Origin: Methylobacterium sp. DB0501
GTDB lineage: Bacteria; Pseudomonadota; Alphaproteobacteria; Rhizobiales; Beijerinckiaceae
DNA length: 64,000 nt
Direction: 5' to 3'
NCBI RefSeq assembly: GCF_011043735.1
Contig: NZ_JAAKGV010000002.1
Location: 62,001-126,000, forward strand
This document shows, piece after piece, positions 38,472 through 47,244 of this stretch (positions within the stretch are counted from its first letter, which is position 1; the number at the start of each line of letters is the position of its first letter). The position numbers were made by a program, and so were the translations under genes. The notes below the pieces were generated by a model, which saw only the letters and a list, made by a program, of their open reading frames with translations, ran no database searches and was not told the DNA's origin.

Positions 38472-39092
38472 CTACTCGTCCTCGTCGTCGAAGGGCCGCA
38501 GGATCTGCATCCGCCGGCCCATCGGATCCTCGACGGTGGTGCGGCGCATCACCAGGAAGCCGCCATCCTGGGCCCGGCGGATCCGGTCGGCGCGGGCATC
38601 GACCCAGAGGTCGACGTCGCTGCCGCGCATCTCCGGCGGCAGGGGGCGAGCGACCCGCGTCGGCGGCGCCCGGTAGGCGGGGGGCCGGGCGGCGGTGGAC
38701 CAGGAGGGCGGCGCCTCGACCACGCTCCGCCGTCTCGGCCGCGCCGCCACCCGCGTCTCGGCCTCGCGCCGCACGATGGTCCGGCGCTCGGCGTGGCGAG
38801 CCCGCGGGGTCGCCCGGGCCGCTCGCGCGGCGGTCCGGGTGGCGGGGCGCGCGGGCCGGGCGGAAGCCGAGGCCGGGCGCCGCGTCTCGGCAGGCGCGGG
38901 ACCGGCCGAGGATCGGGTCGCGGGCTCGGCCGCCCCCGGCAGGTCCACCGGCTTCGTCGGCGGATCGCTCCAGGGGCGGGCGGCCGGTGGGGATGGGGTC
39001 TGGTCCGGCTGGTCCTGAGCCCGCGCCGGCGGCGCGCACAGGATCCCGAGCAGGAGAGCGAGGCCGGCCGAGCGGCGCATCCCGTCACGCAT
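38472..39092 (-). CDS. Secreted Ala/Arg/Pro-rich hypothetical protein
   Basis: The 206-residue product has a signal peptide (MRRSAGLALLLGILCAPPARA) and a long disordered Ala/Arg/Pro-rich middle. A more ordered C-terminus begins at GSDVDLWVDARADRIRRAQDGG and ends FDDEDE. I chose ATG 39092, giving a clean signal; the upstream frame is not signal-like. No family is recognised. The C-terminal 60 residues look conserved in character. Confidence 0.6.
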   Translation of the reverse strand: MRDGMRRSAGLALLLGILCAPPARAQDQPDQTPSPPAARPWSDPPTKPVDLPGAAEPATRSSAGPAPAETRRPASASARPARPATRTAARAARATPRARHAERRTIVRREAETRVAARPRRRSVVEAPPSWSTAARPPAYRAPPTRVARPLPPEMRGSDVDLWVDARADRIRRAQDGGFLVMRRTTVEDPMGRRMQILRPFDDEDE

Positions 39093-39414
39093 GATCGCAC
39101 CTCCGGATCGGCAGGGGCGGCCTGCCCGCTTCCTCGGTTCCGCGGCAGGAGCGGACCGCGCAGCGGTCGTCGCAACCTGACCGTGCTGTTCAAGGTAGCG
39201 GCGCGCGGTGATGGCGTCCACGCGCAGGGGTGAAGAATTAACTGCACTGTCACGCGGGGCATTGTCCCGGTCCGGCGTGCTCCGCGTCATCGGGTCCCGT
39301 TTTCGTCGAGGAACCCGGTCCGTCCCGCCCCGGCTGGCCGCGCCCGGTCACCGCCGCAGCGTCGGGCCCGGCGCTTGCCACCGGGGTGCCGAGATCTCAC
39401 GGGAACCGACAGCG
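39093..39414. other. Divergent intergenic region, no gene
   Basis: This 322-bp region separates the leftward secreted protein from the rightward 62-residue membrane protein. It contains one AATTAACTGCACTG stretch near 39235 and otherwise nothing recognised. Confidence 0.5.
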
Positions 39415-39603
39415 ATGATCCATTTCGACACGAAGGCGTCCGCGGTGGGACAGGCCGCTGCCGTCGCCGCGTCATTCGAGACCAGGATGCGGCAGGCGGC
39501 CATGGTGCTCACCCTCGCGGTCGGCGTGCCCCTGGTGCTGGCCTGGTTCGGCCTGCTCGGCTGGGGCGTGCTCTGGCTCGCCAAGAGCGCTTTGGCGCTC
39601 TGA
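39415..39603 (+). CDS. 62-residue single-span membrane protein
   Basis: The short gene reads MIHFDTKASAVGQAAAVAAS, then a membrane helix (AAMVLTLAVGVPLVLAWFG LLGWGVLWLAKSA). It lies 166 bp before pxpA. No family is recognised. The hydrophobic pattern and a clear ATG support a coding call. Confidence 0.5.
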   Translation: MIHFDTKASAVGQAAAVAASFETRMRQAAMVLTLAVGVPLVLAWFGLLGWGVLWLAKSALAL

Positions 39604-39769
39604 CCGGCAAAGCGTGCCTTGGCGCTCTGAACCGGCCCATGGTGCGGGAACGCACCGGCCGGCGCGGAGAGCATGGGGGACAACCCGGGCCGGCGCGGCC
39701 CGCGGGTTGCAAGGGGGGCGGTCGCGATGCCACGACTGAGGCCCGCCGTTCCCGTCCGGAGTGCCCGCC

Positions 39770-40531
39770 ATGCTGTCCATCGACCTCAATTCGGACCTCG
39801 GCGAGGGCTTCGGCGATTATCGCTGCGGCGACGACGCGGCGATGCTGGAGGTGGTGACCTCGGCCAACGTCGCCTGCGGCCTGCATGCCGGCGATCCGGA
39901 GATCATGGCCCGCACCTTCGCCATCGCCCGCGAGCGCGGCGTCGCGGTCGGCGCCCATCCGGGCTATCCGGACCTGTGGGGCTTCGGCCGACGGGTGCTG
40001 CCCTTCACCCCCGGCGAGGTCGAGCGGCTGGTCGCCTACCAGGTCGGCGCCGCGGCGGGGCTCGCGGCTTATGCGGGCCACCGCCTCACCTACGTCAAGG
40101 CGCATGGGGCGCTCGCCAACCTGGCGGCGGTCGAGCGGGAGGTGGCGGATGCCATCGCCCGGGCGGTCAGGGCCGTCGACCCGTCGCTGTCGCTGCTCGC
40201 CATCGCGCTCACGGCCCAGGTCGGGGCGGGGGAGGCGCAGGGACTCGACGTGCACCAGGAGATCTTCGCCGATCGCGGCTACACCGAGGCCGGGTTCCTG
40301 ATCCCCCGCGGCCAGCCCGGGGCGATGATCACCGACGAGGCGAAGGCCGCCGACCGGGTGCTCGCGATGGTGCAGGAGGGGGCGATCATCGCGGCGAGCG
40401 GCCGGCGCCTGCCGACGCCGATCCGCTCGGTCTGCGTCCACGGCGATTCCGCCCACGCCGTCGCCACCGCCCGGGCGGTGCGTGCGCGGCTCGAGGGCGC
40501 CGGCGTGCGCCTCGCCCCGTTCCGGGCCTGA
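39770..40531 (+). CDS. pxpA: 5-oxoprolinase subunit A (LamB/YcsF family)
   Basis: PxpA works with PxpB and PxpC to cleave 5-oxoproline to glutamate with ATP. The 253-residue protein begins MLSIDLNSDLGEGFGDY and contains ANVACGLHAGDPEIM, GAHPGYPDLWGFGRR and VKAHGALAN, the family's conserved blocks. ATG 39770 is preferred over GTG 39761 because GGAG stands 9 bp before it. It is first in the pxpABC operon, with pxpB 5 bp downstream. Confidence 0.94.
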   Translation: MLSIDLNSDLGEGFGDYRCGDDAAMLEVVTSANVACGLHAGDPEIMARTFAIARERGVAVGAHPGYPDLWGFGRRVLPFTPGEVERLVAYQVGAAAGLAAYAGHRLTYVKAHGALANLAAVEREVADAIARAVRAVDPSLSLLAIALTAQVGAGEAQGLDVHQEIFADRGYTEAGFLIPRGQPGAMITDEAKAADRVLAMVQEGAIIAASGRRLPTPIRSVCVHGDSAHAVATARAVRARLEGAGVRLAPFRA

Positions 40532-40536
40532 CGCCC

Positions 40537-41271
40537 ATGCCGTCCGTCTCGGAAAGCCCTCGCCTCCTCGATGCCGGCGAGGCCGCCCTGGTGGCGGAGT
40601 TCGGCACCACCGTCGATCCGGCCGTCCATGACCGGGTGCTGGCCCTCGACGATGCGCTTCGCGCCGCGCCGCCGGAGGGCCTGCGCGAGACGGTGCCGAC
40701 CTACCGTTCGCTGATGATCCACTACGATCCCCTGGTGCTCGATCGCGACGACCTCGCCGCGCGGGTGCTGGCGCTCGCCGCCCGGCCCGGCGCGGCGCGG
40801 GCGGGCGCCGCCCTGTGGACGCTGCCCTGCTGCTACGATCCGGATTGCGCCGAGGATATCGGCGCCGTGGCGCAGGCGACGGGCTTGACGGTCGAGCGCG
40901 TCGCCGCGCTTCACGGGGGAGCCGAGTACCGGGTCTACATGTACGGCTTCGCCCCGGGCTTCGCCTATCTGGGCGGCCTGCCGACGGAGCTGGCGGTCTC
41001 GCGCCGCGCCACTCCGCGCCCGCCGCACCCGGCCAACGCGCTCCTGATCGGCGGCGGGCTGGCTGCGGTCGGCACCTTCCCGATGCCGACCGGCTGGTAC
41101 GTCGTCGGCCGCACGCCGGAGCGGCTCTACGCGCCGCACCGGCCCGATCCCTTCCCGGTCGCCGTCGGCGACACCCTGCGCTTCGAGGCGATCGACGCCG
41201 CCACCTTCGCGGCCCTCGATCGCCGCGCCGCCGCCGGCGAATGCGTCGCCCAGCGCCGCGAGGCCGCATGA
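40537..41271 (+). CDS. pxpB: 5-oxoprolinase subunit B (KipI/PxpB family)
   Basis: The 244-residue protein has the cyclophilin-like KipI fold. LLDAGEAALVAEFGTTVDPAVHDRVLALD at the start, VPTYRSLMIHYDP near residue 55, and VYMYGFAPGFAYLGGLP with FPMPTGWYVVGRTP in the second half are typical. It forms the catalytic pair with PxpC. Its stop overlaps the pxpC start by 4 bp. Confidence 0.94.
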   Translation: MPSVSESPRLLDAGEAALVAEFGTTVDPAVHDRVLALDDALRAAPPEGLRETVPTYRSLMIHYDPLVLDRDDLAARVLALAARPGAARAGAALWTLPCCYDPDCAEDIGAVAQATGLTVERVAALHGGAEYRVYMYGFAPGFAYLGGLPTELAVSRRATPRPPHPANALLIGGGLAAVGTFPMPTGWYVVGRTPERLYAPHRPDPFPVAVGDTLRFEAIDAATFAALDRRAAAGECVAQRREAA

Positions 41272-42299
41272 CCGCGACACTCAGCCTCCTCTCGGCCGGC
41301 CCCGGCGTGACGCTGCAGGATGGCGGCCGCCACGGCTACCTGCGCTACGGCATCACCGCCGCCGGGCCGATGGACCCGCTCGCCCATGCCACCGCCAACC
41401 GGGCGCTCGGCAACCCGCCCGGCACCACGGCGCTCGAAGTGTCGCTCGGCGGCGTCGAGGTGACGGCGGAGGGCGGCCCCCTCGGGATCGCGCTCGCCGG
41501 CGGCGAGTTCCGGATCAGCCTCGACGGGGCGCCGATGCCGCCGGCCTGCGCGCTGACGCTCCATCCCGGCAGCCACCTCGTCGTGCGGGCGGGCCGGGCA
41601 GGGGCCTGGACGTATCTCGCCGTGGCGGGCCGCCTCGACCTCAGCCCCACCCTCGGCTCGACCGCGACCCATACCCGCTCCGGCTTCGGCGGCCTCGACG
41701 GGCGGGCGCTCCGGGCCGGCGACCGGCTCCCCGTGGCGGAGGCTCGCCCGGGACCTTCCGACCCGCACGCCCTGGTGGCGCCCTGGCTCGTGCGCCCGCC
41801 GGAGGAGATACGCGTGGTGCTGGGCCCGCAGGACGATTTCTTCAGCCGGGACCAGATCGCCGCCTTCCTGGCCGGCCCCTGGACGGTGACCACCAAGGGC
41901 GACCGGATGGCCTGCTTCCTCGACGGCACGCCGCTCACCCACGCCAAGGGCTACAACATCGTCTCGGACGGCATCGCCATGGGGGCGATCCAGGTGCCGG
42001 GGGAGGGCTGGCCGATCGTCCTGATGGCCGACCGGCAATCCACCGGCGGCTACCCGAAGATCGCCACGGTGATCGGCCCGGATCTCGGGCGGCTGGCCCA
42101 GGCGCAGGGCGGCACGCGGATCCGCTTCCGGGCGGTCGACCGCGCCGAGGCGGTGGCGGCGCGCCGGGCCGAGGCGGTGGCGCTCGCCGGCCCGGTGGCG
42201 ATGGAGCCCCTGATCCGCACCGATTTCAGCGCCGAGTTCCTGCTCGGGCGCAACCTGATCGGCGGCGTGGTGGACGGGGCGGGGGCTCACCCCCCGTAG
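41268..42299 (+). CDS. pxpC: 5-oxoprolinase subunit C (KipA/PxpC family)
   Basis: This is the 343-residue carboxyltransferase-domain subunit. GPGVTLQDGGRHGYLRYGIT, GPMDPLAHATANRALGNP and the C-terminal RQSTGGYPKIATVIGPDLG are conserved. Together with PxpA and PxpB it completes the ATP-dependent 5-oxoproline to glutamate reaction. The last codons overlap the convergent SHMT-like gene by 13 bp, so there is no room for a separate terminator. Confidence 0.94.
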   Translation: MTATLSLLSAGPGVTLQDGGRHGYLRYGITAAGPMDPLAHATANRALGNPPGTTALEVSLGGVEVTAEGGPLGIALAGGEFRISLDGAPMPPACALTLHPGSHLVVRAGRAGAWTYLAVAGRLDLSPTLGSTATHTRSGFGGLDGRALRAGDRLPVAEARPGPSDPHALVAPWLVRPPEEIRVVLGPQDDFFSRDQIAAFLAGPWTVTTKGDRMACFLDGTPLTHAKGYNIVSDGIAMGAIQVPGEGWPIVLMADRQSTGGYPKIATVIGPDLGRLAQAQGGTRIRFRAVDRAEAVAARRAEAVALAGPVAMEPLIRTDFSAEFLLGRNLIGGVVDGAGAHPP

Positions 42300-43552
42300 A
42301 TCGGGAACCGCCGGCACATCGCCAGCACCTCCTCCCGGACCGCGGCCAGCCCGGCCTCGTCGTGGGGGCCTGAGACCACCCGGGCGATCCAGCGGCCGAT
42401 CTCGCGAAATTCCCCGGTGCCGAAGCCCCGGGCGGTGCCGGCATTCGAGGACAGGCGCAGGCCCGAGGGTGCCTCGGGCGGGCGGGTGTCGAAGGGGATC
42501 TGGTTCTTGTTGACGGCGAGCCCCGCCGCCTCGAGCGCCTTCGCGGCCACGTCGCCGGTGACCCCCTGGGGCGAGAGATCCACCAGCATCAGCCCGCAAT
42601 CGGTGCCGCCGGCGACGAGGCGCATCCCGGCCTCGGCGACGCTGGCGGCGAGCGACCTCGCATTGTCGAGCACCGCCCGGTTGTAGGCGGCGAATTCCGG
42701 CGCCAAGGCCTCGCCGAAGCAGGCCGCCTTGGCGGCGACGGCGTGCATCATCACCGAGCCCTGCACCCCCGGGAAGATGCCGTGGTTGATCCGGTCCGAC
42801 AGGGCCGGATCGTTCCACAGGACCAGCCCGCCGCGGGCGCCGCGCAGGGACTTGTAGGTGGTCGAGGTCACCACGTGGGCGTGCGGGAAGGGGTGCGGGT
42901 AGAGCCCGGTGGCGACGAGGCCGGCGAAATGCGCCATGTCGACCAGCAGGAGCGCCCCGACCTCGTCGGCGATGGCCCGCAGCCCCGCGAAGTCGAGGGC
43001 GCGGGCATAGGCCGAGCCGCCGGCGACGATCATCTTCGGTTTGTGCTCGCGGGCGAGCCGCGCGACGGAGTCGAGCTCGACTCGCTCGCTGTCGCGCGCG
43101 ACGCCGTAGCGGACGATCCGGTAGTCGCGGCCGGTCAGGGTCGCCGGGTGGCCGTGGCTGATATGGCCGCCGGCCTCGACGCCCATCGACAGGATCGTGT
43201 CGCCGAGCGTGAGCAGGCCGAGGAACACGCCCGCATTGGCGTTCGAGCCCGAATGCGGCTGCACGTTGGCGAAGCGGCAGCCGAACAGCCGCGTCGCCCG
43301 GGTGACCGCCAGGGCCTCGATGGCGTCGGCATGCTCGGCGCCGCCGTAATAGCGGGCATAGGGCAGCCCCTCGACGGTCTTGTTGGTCAGGACCGAGCCC
43401 TGCGCCTCCAGCACCAGCCGCGAGACGATGTTCTCCGAGGCGATCAGCTCGATCCCGTCCCGCTGGCGGGCGAGTTCCCCGCGGATCGAGGCGGCGAGCT
43501 CCGGGTCGGCGTCGAGGCCCCGGTCGAAATAGCCGTCGTGGAGGAGATGCAT
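42287..43552 (-). CDS. Serine hydroxymethyltransferase-family PLP enzyme, divergent branch
   Basis: This is a 421-residue fold-type I PLP enzyme. Lys234 sits in STTYKSLRGARGG, where standard GlyA has TTTHKTLRGPRGG. The residue before the PLP lysine is therefore Tyr233 instead of His, and GLPYARYYGG replaces GYPGKRYYGG. Asp205 and His208 (VDMAHFAGL) are intact. These changes suggest a paralogue, possibly an alpha-methylserine hydroxymethyltransferase or aldolase rather than housekeeping GlyA. It is divergent from a LysR gene with a 21-bp palindrome between them, implying substrate-responsive control. It converges on pxpC. Confidence 0.85.
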   Translation of the reverse strand: MHLLHDGYFDRGLDADPELAASIRGELARQRDGIELIASENIVSRLVLEAQGSVLTNKTVEGLPYARYYGGAEHADAIEALAVTRATRLFGCRFANVQPHSGSNANAGVFLGLLTLGDTILSMGVEAGGHISHGHPATLTGRDYRIVRYGVARDSERVELDSVARLAREHKPKMIVAGGSAYARALDFAGLRAIADEVGALLLVDMAHFAGLVATGLYPHPFPHAHVVTSTTYKSLRGARGGLVLWNDPALSDRINHGIFPGVQGSVMMHAVAAKAACFGEALAPEFAAYNRAVLDNARSLAASVAEAGMRLVAGGTDCGLMLVDLSPQGVTGDVAAKALEAAGLAVNKNQIPFDTRPPEAPSGLRLSSNAGTARGFGTGEFREIGRWIARVVSGPHDEAGLAAVREEVLAMCRRFPIYGG

Positions 43553-43632
43553 CGCAAGGACCCGTCGTCTCTGGCAGGGCCCTCAGGATCGGGCTTGCCC
43601 CGACGGTCGGCAAACGGGATAAACCGGGGGTC

Positions 43633-43653
43633 AGGCCAAGAAAATCTTGGCCT
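43633..43653. promoter_or_regulatory. 21-bp palindrome, likely LysR operator
   Basis: The arms AGGCCAAGA (43633-43641) and TCTTGGCCT (43645-43653) are perfect complements around AAA. It sits 20 bp before the LysR start and 81 bp from the SHMT-like start, in the divergent promoter region, where a LysR tetramer would bind. Confidence 0.65.
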
Positions 43654-43672
43654 CATCGACAGGGGCCTCGCG

Positions 43673-44584
43673 ATGGATCCGGGCGGCCGGCCCTCTCCCC
43701 CCTCCCTCACTGCCTTGCGCGCCTTCGAGGCGGCGGCGCGCCAGGGCGGCTACGTCGCGGCGGCGCGGGAACTCAACGTCACGCCGGCGGCGATCGGCAC
43801 GCAGGTGAAGGGGCTCGAGGCCTGGCTCGGCCGGCCGCTCTTCCACCGCCTGCCGAACGGCCTCGTCCTGAGCCCGGAGGGGAGGGCGGTGCTGCCCGCC
43901 CTCAGCGCGGCGTTCGACGCGCTCAACGGGGCGGTGCGGACGATGCGCGCGGTCGGCCGGCCGCGGGAGCTGACGCTGGCGGCCCTGCCCTGTATCGCCC
44001 AGCTCTGGCTCGCGCCCCGGCTTCCCGCGCTCCAGGCCGCCTTCGACCTCGACGTCGCCATCCTGACCCGCGACGAGCCGCCGGACTATGCCCGCGAACT
44101 CGTCGATCTCGGGTTGTATTTCGGCGAGGCGGCGCCCGCCGGCTGCACCTCCGCGGTGCTCGCCCGGGACGACCTGTTTCCGGTCTGCGCGCCCGCCCTG
44201 GCGGCGCGGCTGCGCCGGCCGGCCGATTTGAGCGGGGCGACGCTGCTGCACGATTCGGTCTGGCGCGAGGACTGGCCGCGCTGGCTCCACGCCCACGGCC
44301 CCGGGGCGGTGCGCCCGGCCCGGGAGGCGGCGTTCTCGCTCTACGGCATCGCCCTCGACGCCGCGCTCGCTGGCAGCGGGGTCCTCATCGGCCACGGCGC
44401 CCTGGTGGGAAAGTTCCTCGCCGAGGGACGCCTCGTCGCGCCGTTCGGGGACAGGGTGGTGGCGGGGCCGCCGTTGCGCCTGATCGTGCCGGAGGGCGGG
44501 GAGGGGCAGCGGCTGGCGCCCGTGGTGCGGTGGTTGAGCGGGGAGGGGGAGCCCGCCTCCCGCTCGGCGCGAACGGCGGGATGA
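43673..44584 (+). CDS. LysR-family regulator (GcvA-like), divergent from the SHMT-like gene
   Basis: The 303-residue protein starts MDPGGRPSPPSLTALRAFEAAA. It has a typical HTH (GGYVAAARELNVTPAAIGTQVKGLEAWLG, residues 26-55), followed by an effector domain starting LTLAALPCIAQLWLAPRLPAL. The layout resembles GcvA, the glycine-cleavage regulator, which fits control of a serine/glycine-type enzyme. The 120-bp divergent region holds the palindrome at 43633-43653. The effector could be an amino acid. Confidence 0.88.
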   Translation: MDPGGRPSPPSLTALRAFEAAARQGGYVAAARELNVTPAAIGTQVKGLEAWLGRPLFHRLPNGLVLSPEGRAVLPALSAAFDALNGAVRTMRAVGRPRELTLAALPCIAQLWLAPRLPALQAAFDLDVAILTRDEPPDYARELVDLGLYFGEAAPAGCTSAVLARDDLFPVCAPALAARLRRPADLSGATLLHDSVWREDWPRWLHAHGPGAVRPAREAAFSLYGIALDAALAGSGVLIGHGALVGKFLAEGRLVAPFGDRVVAGPPLRLIVPEGGEGQRLAPVVRWLSGEGEPASRSARTAG

Positions 44585-44676
44585 CCGGCGAAGCGCGCCC
44601 GCCGCCGCCTCATGCGAAATCCGGCTGCGTGCTTCGCCATGCGGAAGTCGGCTTCGCTCAAGCGCCGCGCGGGCCG

Positions 44677-44718
44677 GTGATAAGAAGTCTGGAAGGGATC
44701 TTCCGGACTTCTTATCAC
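44677..44718. repeat. Long hairpin at the 3' end of the GNAT gene
   Basis: The left arm (44677-44695) begins GTGATAAGAAGTC and ends GGAAG. The right arm (44700-44718) begins CTTCC and ends GACTTCTTATCAC. They pair over 19 bp with one T-G wobble and a GGAT loop. The right arm contains the stop codon of the leftward GNAT gene. It may be a bidirectional terminator or an RNA stabiliser. Confidence 0.7.
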
Positions 44719-45236
44719 ATGATCTTTTCGAACCGGAATCCCTCGTCCCCACCGGGCAGATCGCCCGGGCCGGGCCTGTGCGGATCCGGATGCCGCGCGC
44801 TGAAGAACTCGATGATCCTGAAGCCGCACTTGTTCACGTAGAAATGGATGTTGCGCTTCTCGAAGTACGGCGTGTGCGTCTCCCAGACGCGCGTCTGCGG
44901 GTACATCCGCTCGATCGCGAGCCACGCTTCGTGTCCCAGTCCACGACCGTGCTCATCGGGTGAGACGAAGAACAGGTCGAGCGAGTTGCGATGGGTGTCC
45001 GCATCGATCCTCACGACGGCGCCGCCGACCTTTCGTCCGCCGCGGAGGATACGCAACGCCGCGGCGCCCGGTGCGGCGATCGAGGCGTCGAGATCGTCGT
45101 CCGACGGGATCGGACCGTCCGGCAGAGATCCGAACTCCTCGATGACGGCGACCGCGAAGGCGTCCTGCAATTCCCTCTTGAACGCCGCGAGATCGTCGGC
45201 GTGGGTCGGCGCAAGGGTGATCGGGTCGTCGGTCAT
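44715..45236 (-). CDS. GNAT-family N-acetyltransferase
   Basis: This is a 173-residue protein of the acetyl-CoA-dependent acyltransferase superfamily. [43 protein letters not shown] contains strand beta-4 and the acetyl-CoA pyrophosphate-binding motif (Q/RxxGxG/A, here RGLGHE). [12 protein letters not shown] closes the fold. The acceptor is unknown. Start MTDDPITL is preferred over an ATG three codons upstream. The gene is isolated. Confidence 0.88.
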   Translation of the reverse strand: MTDDPITLAPTHADDLAAFKRELQDAFAVAVIEEFGSLPDGPIPSDDDLDASIAAPGAAALRILRGGRKVGGAVVRIDADTHRNSLDLFFVSPDEHGRGLGHEAWLAIERMYPQTRVWETHTPYFEKRNIHFYVNKCGFRIIEFFSARHPDPHRPGPGDLPGGDEGFRFEKIM

Positions 45237-45302
45237 GCCCTGCATCTAGACCATGGCCGCCTCGGCTTCCAGGATACGGTCCTGGCAAGGGGCCGGCGCG
45301 GC

Positions 45303-46829
45303 TCACGCCGCCGGCGGGCGGCCCTGGCATCCTGCCACCTCCGGCAGCGGCGCCTCCACCGTCGCCACCACGCCGCGCGGCCGATACTCGACCTCCGCGG
45401 TGCCGCCGAGTTCCGAGGCCAGCACCCGCTCGATCATCCGCGAGCCGAAGCCGCGGCGCTCCGGCGCCACGACCGGCGGGCCGCCGATCTCCTCCCAGCG
45501 CAGCCACAGCCGGCCCGGGCTCGACCCGTCGACGATGTCCCAGTTGAGGATCACCCGGCCGTGCGCGTTCGAGAGCGCGCCGTACTTCACCGCGTTCGTC
45601 GCCAGCTCGTGCAGGGCCATCACGAAGGCGAGCGCCAGACGCGGCGGCAGGCGGACCGGCGGTCCCCCGGTCTTGAACCGCACGCCGGTGCCGGTGCGGA
45701 ACGGGCGCAGGGCCTCCTCGACGATCTCCGCCAGGGTCGCGCCTTCCCAGCTCTCGCGGGTGAGCACGTCGTGGGCGGCCGAGAGCGATTGCAGGCGCGC
45801 GTTGAAGGTCGTGCGCGCCTCGGACAGCGAGGTCGCGTGGGTCAGCGTCTGGTTGGCGATCGACTGGACGGTCGCCAGGGAGTTCTTCACCCGGTGGTTC
45901 AGCTCCTCGGCGAGCAGCGCCCGGTGCTCCTCGCCGCGCTTGCGGTCGGTCACGTCGAGGGTGACGCCGGCCATGCTCAAGGGGACGCCGTCGGCGTCGT
46001 AGAACGGCTGGCCGCGGATCTGCAGCCAGCGCACCTCGCCCGCCGGCGTGCGGATGCGGTACTCGATATCGTAGTCGCGCCGGTTCTCGATCGAGTCCCG
46101 GACCGCGGCCTGCATCCGGTCGCGATCCTCCGGCAGGATCGCGGCGACGAGGTCGTCGAAGGTGAACGGCTCGCTCGGCTCGCGGCCGAGATTGCGCTTG
46201 CAGCTGTCGGAGGCCACCAGCCGCATGCCGTCGAGGTCGAGGGTCCACGAACCGAGGCGCGACGCCTTCAGGATGAAATGCAGGCGCTCCTCGCTGCGGC
46301 GCAGGGCGTCCGAGCGCCGCTCGATTTCCCGCTCGAGGGCATCGCGGTCGCGCTGCAGCCGCACCAGCCGGTCGCGCTCCAGCGTCACGTCGAACTGCGA
46401 AGCAAAGAAATAGGCGAGCTGCCCCTCATCGTCGAAGACCGGCGAGACGAGCAGCCGGTTCCAGAACGTTTCGCCGTTCTTCTTGTAGTTGATAAGATCG
46501 ATCTCGATCGAGACCCGGCGCTCGACCGCGTCGCGGACCTGGGCGACGTCGTCGCGGCTGGTCTCGGGCCCCTGGAGGAAACGGCAATTGTGGCCGAGTA
46601 TCTCGTCCCGGTTGTAGCCGGTGAGCTTCGAGAAGGCGTCGTTGACGAAGACGATCGGATTGTCGGCTTGGTACGGATCGGTGATCAGCATCGGCATCCG
46701 CGTCGCCCGCACGGCCGAGGCGAACGGATCCGAGCTGGCATTGGTCCGGGCCAGCTCGGCGACGATGCGGCTGTCTTCACGGCGATCGATCACGCGTCCG
46801 TGTTCCCCTGCGCCAAATAGAGTGGACAC
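45303..46829 (-). CDS. Blue-light LOV-PAS HWE-family histidine kinase
   Basis: The 508-residue protein has an N-terminal LOV domain (about 34-150) with GHNCRFLQGP, where the cysteine (about residue 82) would form the flavin adduct. A second PAS follows (about 182-298; LGSWTLDLDG), then an HWE kinase core: phospho-acceptor His312 in LNHRVKNSLA, Asn412 in HELATNAVKYG and the WxE element WEE (445-447). Similar LOV-HWE kinases sense light in Brucella and Erythrobacter. Start GTG 46829 is uncertain; GTG 46793, with AGGGGA before it, is possible. A 13-bp palindrome lies 11 bp upstream. No response regulator is adjacent. Confidence 0.93.
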   Translation of the reverse strand: MSTLFGAGEHGRVIDRREDSRIVAELARTNASSDPFASAVRATRMPMLITDPYQADNPIVFVNDAFSKLTGYNRDEILGHNCRFLQGPETSRDDVAQVRDAVERRVSIEIDLINYKKNGETFWNRLLVSPVFDDEGQLAYFFASQFDVTLERDRLVRLQRDRDALEREIERRSDALRRSEERLHFILKASRLGSWTLDLDGMRLVASDSCKRNLGREPSEPFTFDDLVAAILPEDRDRMQAAVRDSIENRRDYDIEYRIRTPAGEVRWLQIRGQPFYDADGVPLSMAGVTLDVTDRKRGEEHRALLAEELNHRVKNSLATVQSIANQTLTHATSLSEARTTFNARLQSLSAAHDVLTRESWEGATLAEIVEEALRPFRTGTGVRFKTGGPPVRLPPRLALAFVMALHELATNAVKYGALSNAHGRVILNWDIVDGSSPGRLWLRWEEIGGPPVVAPERRGFGSRMIERVLASELGGTAEVEYRPRGVVATVEAPLPEVAGCQGRPPAA

Positions 46830-47244
46830 CAATCGGATTTGTAACCGTTACATGCCGGGTTTGCGCGCCGCGTCAACGGCCCGGGTTACCCCGACGCGCC
46901 CGGCGGGAGCAGAAGCGACGATCGGACGCGATCGTTCCAATCGCGTGTGATGAGATTTTACATTCCGAGCCACATCCACTGCCAAGTCGCGGGCGCCGTG
47001 CGACGAAATCCGTCGCGAAGCGGACCGCCATGGCGCTCCGGGTGCTGTTTCGGGGGCTCACGGTCATCGGCGTAGGGCGAGCGGCGCCGGGACGGCGATG
47101 CAGTCCAGCGCATCGAAGATCACCGCGAAGGCGGCCCGGCGCGCACCCGCGAGAGCCGCGGCGTCGGCGTGGCCCGCGTCCCGCACCGGCGTGGCGAGGT
47201 GCAATGGGGCGTCCAGGCCATTGCAGCCCTTCCGGTATCGATCG
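46830..47244. other. Upstream region of the LOV kinase and downstream of DUF3088
   Basis: About 415 bp. The part nearest the kinase holds the palindrome at 46840-46852 and is AT-rich near 46940-46965. A leftward open frame at 47064-47288 (74 codons, ending VPAPLALRR) is smooth in composition, but it overlaps the DUF3088 gene end and has no known family, so it is not called. Confidence 0.4.
46840..46852. promoter_or_regulatory. Palindrome upstream of the LOV kinase
   Basis: TGTAAC-C-GTTACA is a perfect 13-bp palindrome 11 bp before the kinase start codon. The position suggests a repressor or autoregulatory site overlapping the translation start region. Confidence 0.45.

Noticed and set aside
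46941..46966. General-stress (EcfG) promoter upstream of the LOV kinase
   Set aside because: A GGAAC element exists on the minus strand, but the -10 at the right spacing is only a partial match, so it is not claimed.
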